Source: Alphaproteobacteria bacterium
GTDB lineage: Bacteria > Pseudomonadota > Alphaproteobacteria > Micavibrionales > Micavibrionaceae
Length of the DNA: 64,000 bases
Direction of reading: 5' to 3'
Assembly (NCBI GenBank): GCA_028289285.1
Contig: JANQRF010000002.1
Span: 930,001 to 994,000, forward strand
The position numbers were made by a program, and so were the translations under genes. Numbering within the stretch: position 1 is the first letter of the stretch; each line of letters starts with the position of its first letter. This document shows positions 60,519 to 64,000 of this stretch, in pieces. The notes beneath the pieces were generated by a model. The model was not told the origin of the DNA, ran no database searches, and was given only the letters and a program-made list of their open reading frames with translations.

Positions 60519-61394
60519 ATGGTGTGGCGCCTTTTTCAAAATGCGCGGGAAGCTGCTTCAGGCATAGACGACCTGCTGACCGCCGCACATCATATTGCCT
60601 CCACTGTGCCTGTGCCCGGTCCGCATCAATCGCGCAAAAGCGGCAGCGGTGAACAATTCTGGCAATTCCGGGACTATCTGCCCGATGATCCCCGCCGGGC
60701 GATTGACTGGCGCAAAAGCGCGCGCAGCGATAAAACTATCATCCGACAGCGCGAAGATGAACGCCCGCAAACACTTTCCCTCTGGGCCGATCCCGGCAAC
60801 GGCATGGAGATTACCTATAATAAAAACCGTCCAACAAAAGCCGTGTGCGCGCAGACGCTTCTACTGGCGCTTGGCATTCTGGCCCTGCGCCAGCACGATC
60901 ATGTGCGCAGCCATACAGCGCAAAGCCAGACCGTGCGCAGTGAAAGCGGTCTTCTAATGCTTGCGCAGAATTTTGCAGATCACATGTGCGACCCTCTTGC
61001 CGATCTGAAAAATACGCAACAAAGCGCGAGAGATATCCTCATCCTTGCAGGGGATTTTTTAGACCCGCTGGAAACATGCGCAGACGATATAAAAGCCCTT
61101 CACAGTCCGCAGCGCAAATTATGTATCCTGCAATGCCTTGATCCGGACGAGATCAATTTCCCCTTCACAGGCCGCACCATATTTGACGGACCGGAAAAGA
61201 ACGCCTCCGAAAAAATAGATCACGCGCAGGATATTGCTGAAACCTATAAAACCAGAATAAAAGATCACCTGAATAACCTGTCTGATTTTTGCGCTACGCA
61301 GAATATTCTTTATGTACGCCACATCTGCGGCGATCCGCTGGAACGTAGTCTGCAGAATATCGTTCGCCTTTTAAATGATGCGGAGGCCGTGTAA
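60519..61394 (+). CDS. DUF58 domain protein
   Basis: A 291-residue DUF58 protein (VPVPGPHQSRKSGSGEQFWQ, RDYLPDDPRRAIDWRKSAR, then DILILAGDFLDPLE). The family has a vWA-like C-terminal fold and works with MoxR. Nine bases after moxR; its stop directly abuts the ATG of the next gene. No membrane helix is apparent, unlike longer DUF58 members. Confidence 0.92.
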   Translation: MVWRLFQNAREAASGIDDLLTAAHHIASTVPVPGPHQSRKSGSGEQFWQFRDYLPDDPRRAIDWRKSARSDKTIIRQREDERPQTLSLWADPGNGMEITYNKNRPTKAVCAQTLLLALGILALRQHDHVRSHTAQSQTVRSESGLLMLAQNFADHMCDPLADLKNTQQSARDILILAGDFLDPLETCADDIKALHSPQRKLCILQCLDPDEINFPFTGRTIFDGPEKNASEKIDHAQDIAETYKTRIKDHLNNLSDFCATQNILYVRHICGDPLERSLQNIVRLLNDAEAV

Positions 61395-64000
61395 ATGCTC
61401 TCCTTTTTCGCGCAGATCGGTTTTTTAAATCCATGGGCACTGACCGCGCTCGCGGCCCTGCCTGCGCTTTGGTATATTTTGCGCGTGATGCCGCCCGCGC
61501 CGCGGCGCATATTATTTGCCCCGCTACATTTTTTAAAAGATTTACAGGCCGTAGCCAAAACACCCAGTCATACGCCGTGGTGGATATTGCTGCTCCGGCT
61601 TCTGATTTTAACCTGCCTGATTTTTGCTTTTGCAAAACCGGTTTTTCGGCTGGATACACAGCCTCCGGAAAAAACGCCGCTTTTGGTTATCTTCGAAAAT
61701 GGATGGGACGCCGCGCCGAACTGGACGAAAGCTAAGGCACAAGCCCGCCAGGCCATTACAAAAACGACGCGCACGGGCGCGCCAGTTTATATCCTGAAAA
61801 CGGCTCCGGCAGAGACATCCGGCCAAACCCGTATTGAAGGCCCGTTTGATGAAGGCCGCGCGCTTTCGTTTTTAGATACGATAGAGCCCTATCCATGGCC
61901 GTCTGATTTTCAGGCAGCTGCGCAAGCGCTTGAAGAATTTTCTCCGCCCGAAAAGCCGCAAACGCTCTGGATCGGCACAGGTGGATTTACAAATCTGCCA
62001 AACATTTTCCTCACGCGGCTTGAACGTAAAACCAAAAATATAACCTACATGTCCTGCGCGCCGGAAGACTGCGCCATCCTGCTGCGCCCGGGAGAAGAGA
62101 ATACAGAATTTACCATCGAGCAAATGGAACCCGCCAAAGCGCCGCGCAATATGACGCTCTCTTTATATGATGGTAATAACCGTCTTTTGCATGAAGAAAA
62201 CATAAAGCTTTCCCAAAAAAGAACGGAGATAACGCCGGATATGTCTCCTGCCATTCAAAAAGATATACGGCGCGTGCAGATAGACCCTCAAAACCACGCA
62301 GGAACTGTTTTATATTTGCAGGCAGCCGCACAACGCAAGCATATCGGGCTTGTCTCCAATATTTCCCTTGAAGAAACAAAGCCGTTTCTGGACGGACTTT
62401 TTTACCTGAATAAAGCCTTAAGCCCGACATCAGATTTAGAAACGGCGCCTCTAGGTGAATTGCTTACAAATGAGTCAGGCTTTGATGTTTTAATCACGCA
62501 GGGAGCACTATCAAACACCGAAGAAACGTTGCAATCCCTTGAAAACTGGATTCAGGATGGTGGGTTGCTTTTACGTTTTGGTGCAGCAGATATGGATCAG
62601 GCCGCGCAGGAAAACAGGTTTACCCCTGTTCCGTTGCGCCCGCGCCAGCGCGCACTGGATGGCGATCTAAGCTGGGAAGACCCGCGCAAGCTTAAAAATT
62701 TTATTGAAGGCGCGCCGCTTGGAACGCTTCGCCTGAACGATACAGTGACTGTCCGGCGGCAAATTCTGGCGGACCCCTCTTCATCCTTAGAGGGTAAAAT
62801 ATGGGCACAGCTGGAAGATGGCACCCCTCTTATTACAGCCGATACACGCGGCGCAGGCATGATTGTCTTTATCCATACAAGCGCAGCGCCGGACTGGTCC
62901 AACCTACCCCTCAGCGGTGTTTACGTACATATCCTAAACAGAATCATACAGCTTGCTGGAAACCCGTCCCGCGACGTGAGTACTTCAGGCGATCTGACCC
63001 TGGAACGCATTTTGGACAGTACCGGTACATTAAGACGCACGAACGCATCCATCACCTTACCTGAAAGTGCTTTGGACGATTTTACATTCGGGCCGGATAT
63101 GCCGCCCGGTATTTACACGCAAGGCGCACAGAGCATTCCAATGATGCTTGGTGCGCACTTACCGTCTTTGAAACCGGCTCAGGCGCTCCTTCCGGCTAGC
63201 ATTACCATACGCACCTTTGAAAAAAATCTGGAACAAGACCTTGGCAGGCTATTTCTGCTGAGCGCCTTTATTCTGTTTCTCATTGACTGGATTATTTTAC
63301 TTTTGCTTTCAGGCAGCCTGTTCCCGGCACTCAGAAAATTGTCGGCGGCCTTTCTCTTGGGCGTGATATTCATGATACCAACCCACAGTCATGCAGATGA
63401 TCTCACACATGCAAACGGCCTGCATCTCGCCTTCATTTCATCCGGGCAAAGCGCAATAGATACAACCGCGCAGCGCGGCCTTGAAAATCTTGGACGCGCG
63501 CTGGAAGAACGCACCTCGATTGAAATTAAAGGTGTTGCCGGCATTAATCCCGCGCGTGATGAGCTCTCTTTCTTTCCCTTTGTTTATTGGCCGCTGCCGG
63601 AGAACCCGCGCAGTTTAAATGATGCGGCCATAGAGAATATAAGAGCCTATCTTGCCTATGGCGGCACGCTTGTAATTGATCTACGAAACGGCAATGCGCA
63701 AGCCAGCCGCGATGCACGCACACTGTTTTTAAGAAATTTATCTGAACAGCTTTCCCTGCCTGCGCTCGCCCCGCTGCCGGAAGACCATGTACTGCATAAA
63801 ACATTTTACCTTCTGGAAGATTTTCCAGGCGCCTACCGCTCTTCCGATCTTTGGGGTGATGTAAATGCCGTCGGCGCGCGTGACGGCGTTTCTTCCATTC
63901 TCATCACCGGAAATGATTTTGCCCGCGCCTGGGCGGATTTGCGCACTTCAGGCGGATTAAACCCAATCCTGCGCGGCGCTTCACGTCAGCAGGAAATGGC
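61395..64000 (+). CDS. BatA-type / DUF4159 membrane protein (partial)
   Basis: The frame is open from the ATG at 61395 to the window edge, about 868 residues so far. It begins with the BatA N-terminal pattern (IGFLNPWALTALAALPALWY, then PSHTPWWILLLRLLIL) of two membrane helices. A middle soluble domain follows, then membrane helices near residues 620-665, and a C-terminal DUF4159 region (WGDVNAVGARDGVSSILITG, then ILRGASRQQEM). The stop lies beyond the window. Together with MoxR and DUF58 it forms a conserved envelope-associated operon of unknown detailed role. Confidence 0.9.
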   Translation, partial: MLSFFAQIGFLNPWALTALAALPALWYILRVMPPAPRRILFAPLHFLKDLQAVAKTPSHTPWWILLLRLLILTCLIFAFAKPVFRLDTQPPEKTPLLVIFENGWDAAPNWTKAKAQARQAITKTTRTGAPVYILKTAPAETSGQTRIEGPFDEGRALSFLDTIEPYPWPSDFQAAAQALEEFSPPEKPQTLWIGTGGFTNLPNIFLTRLERKTKNITYMSCAPEDCAILLRPGEENTEFTIEQMEPAKAPRNMTLSLYDGNNRLLHEENIKLSQKRTEITPDMSPAIQKDIRRVQIDPQNHAGTVLYLQAAAQRKHIGLVSNISLEETKPFLDGLFYLNKALSPTSDLETAPLGELLTNESGFDVLITQGALSNTEETLQSLENWIQDGGLLLRFGAADMDQAAQENRFTPVPLRPRQRALDGDLSWEDPRKLKNFIEGAPLGTLRLNDTVTVRRQILADPSSSLEGKIWAQLEDGTPLITADTRGAGMIVFIHTSAAPDWSNLPLSGVYVHILNRIIQLAGNPSRDVSTSGDLTLERILDSTGTLRRTNASITLPESALDDFTFGPDMPPGIYTQGAQSIPMMLGAHLPSLKPAQALLPASITIRTFEKNLEQDLGRLFLLSAFILFLIDWIILLLLSGSLFPALRKLSAAFLLGVIFMIPTHSHADDLTHANGLHLAFISSGQSAIDTTAQRGLENLGRALEERTSIEIKGVAGINPARDELSFFPFVYWPLPENPRSLNDAAIENIRAYLAYGGTLVIDLRNGNAQASRDARTLFLRNLSEQLSLPALAPLPEDHVLHKTFYLLEDFPGAYRSSDLWGDVNAVGARDGVSSILITGNDFARAWADLRTSGGLNPILRGASRQQEM

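Overview
The window reads as chromosome of an alphaproteobacterium of moderate GC content. Supporting gene sets are: mfd, sdhE and recG together; the alphaproteobacterial regulator TrcR (DUF1013) near DUF1192 and DUF465 proteins; an NDUFAF5-like methyltransferase near comF, ubiH, grxC and a nitrilase-family amidase; a petA/petB/petC cytochrome bc1 operon; and MoxR-DUF58-DUF4159 at the right edge. A Micavibrio-like lineage is possible, but this is a guess from gene content and cannot be settled from one window.

Layout. 1-8.1 kb: DNA repair and recombination (mfd-sdhE facing recG), then a large orphan protein. 8.1-14.6 kb: a DUF502 membrane protein, then a tightly packed seven-gene cassette (acyl carrier protein, FkbH-like HAD enzyme, MBOAT acyltransferase, SGNH-like membrane partner, 36-residue membrane peptide, SAM methyltransferase, VOC protein). 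This looks like a pathway that makes an ACP-bound small acyl group and transfers it to an exported glycan or lipid. 14.6-19.8 kb: glycyl-tRNA synthetase, a shortened mannose-1-phosphate guanylyltransferase-like gene, and two flagellin paralogues whose variable regions carry different lectin-like beta-sandwich domains (a LamG domain in one, a carbohydrate-binding-like domain in the other). 19.95-28.2 kb: an AT-rich genomic island in the 3' end of tRNA-Leu(CAA), bounded by a 17-bp direct repeat, with a tyrosine integrase, a Xre regulator, a DUF3800 protein, several orphans, an IS1595-type transposase and a repeat-rich non-coding kilobase.

28.3-42.5 kb: envelope and housekeeping genes (ExoD, DsbB, AsmA-like, HNH nuclease, carboxylesterase, two tandem PAP2 proteins facing an LpxR-like lipid A deacylase, HerA-like ATPase, deformylase-like protein, nitrilase, glutaredoxin, UbiH-like monooxygenase, ComF). 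42.6-48.6 kb: an 811-residue orphan with a degenerate methyltransferase-like start, an NDUFAF5-like methyltransferase, glyoxalase II, and the small conserved proteins around trcR. 48.9-56.0 kb: ALDH7-type dehydrogenase, Na/Pi cotransporter, DUF924, and the bc1 operon with an unfamiliar gene between petA and petB. 56.1-64.0 kb: trmL, a BTLCP peptidase, hemF, a CCA-adding-type enzyme, and MoxR-DUF58-DUF4159, the last running off the window.

Genes are densely packed. Four convergent pairs share a TTAA that holds both stop codons. Many genes needed a start downstream of the longest open frame, and Shine-Dalgarno spacing was used to choose it. Several intergenic gaps hold multi-hairpin palindromic repeats. 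The most interesting material is the pair of domain-decorated flagellins and the nearby ACP/FkbH/MBOAT cassette, followed by the tRNA-Leu island.
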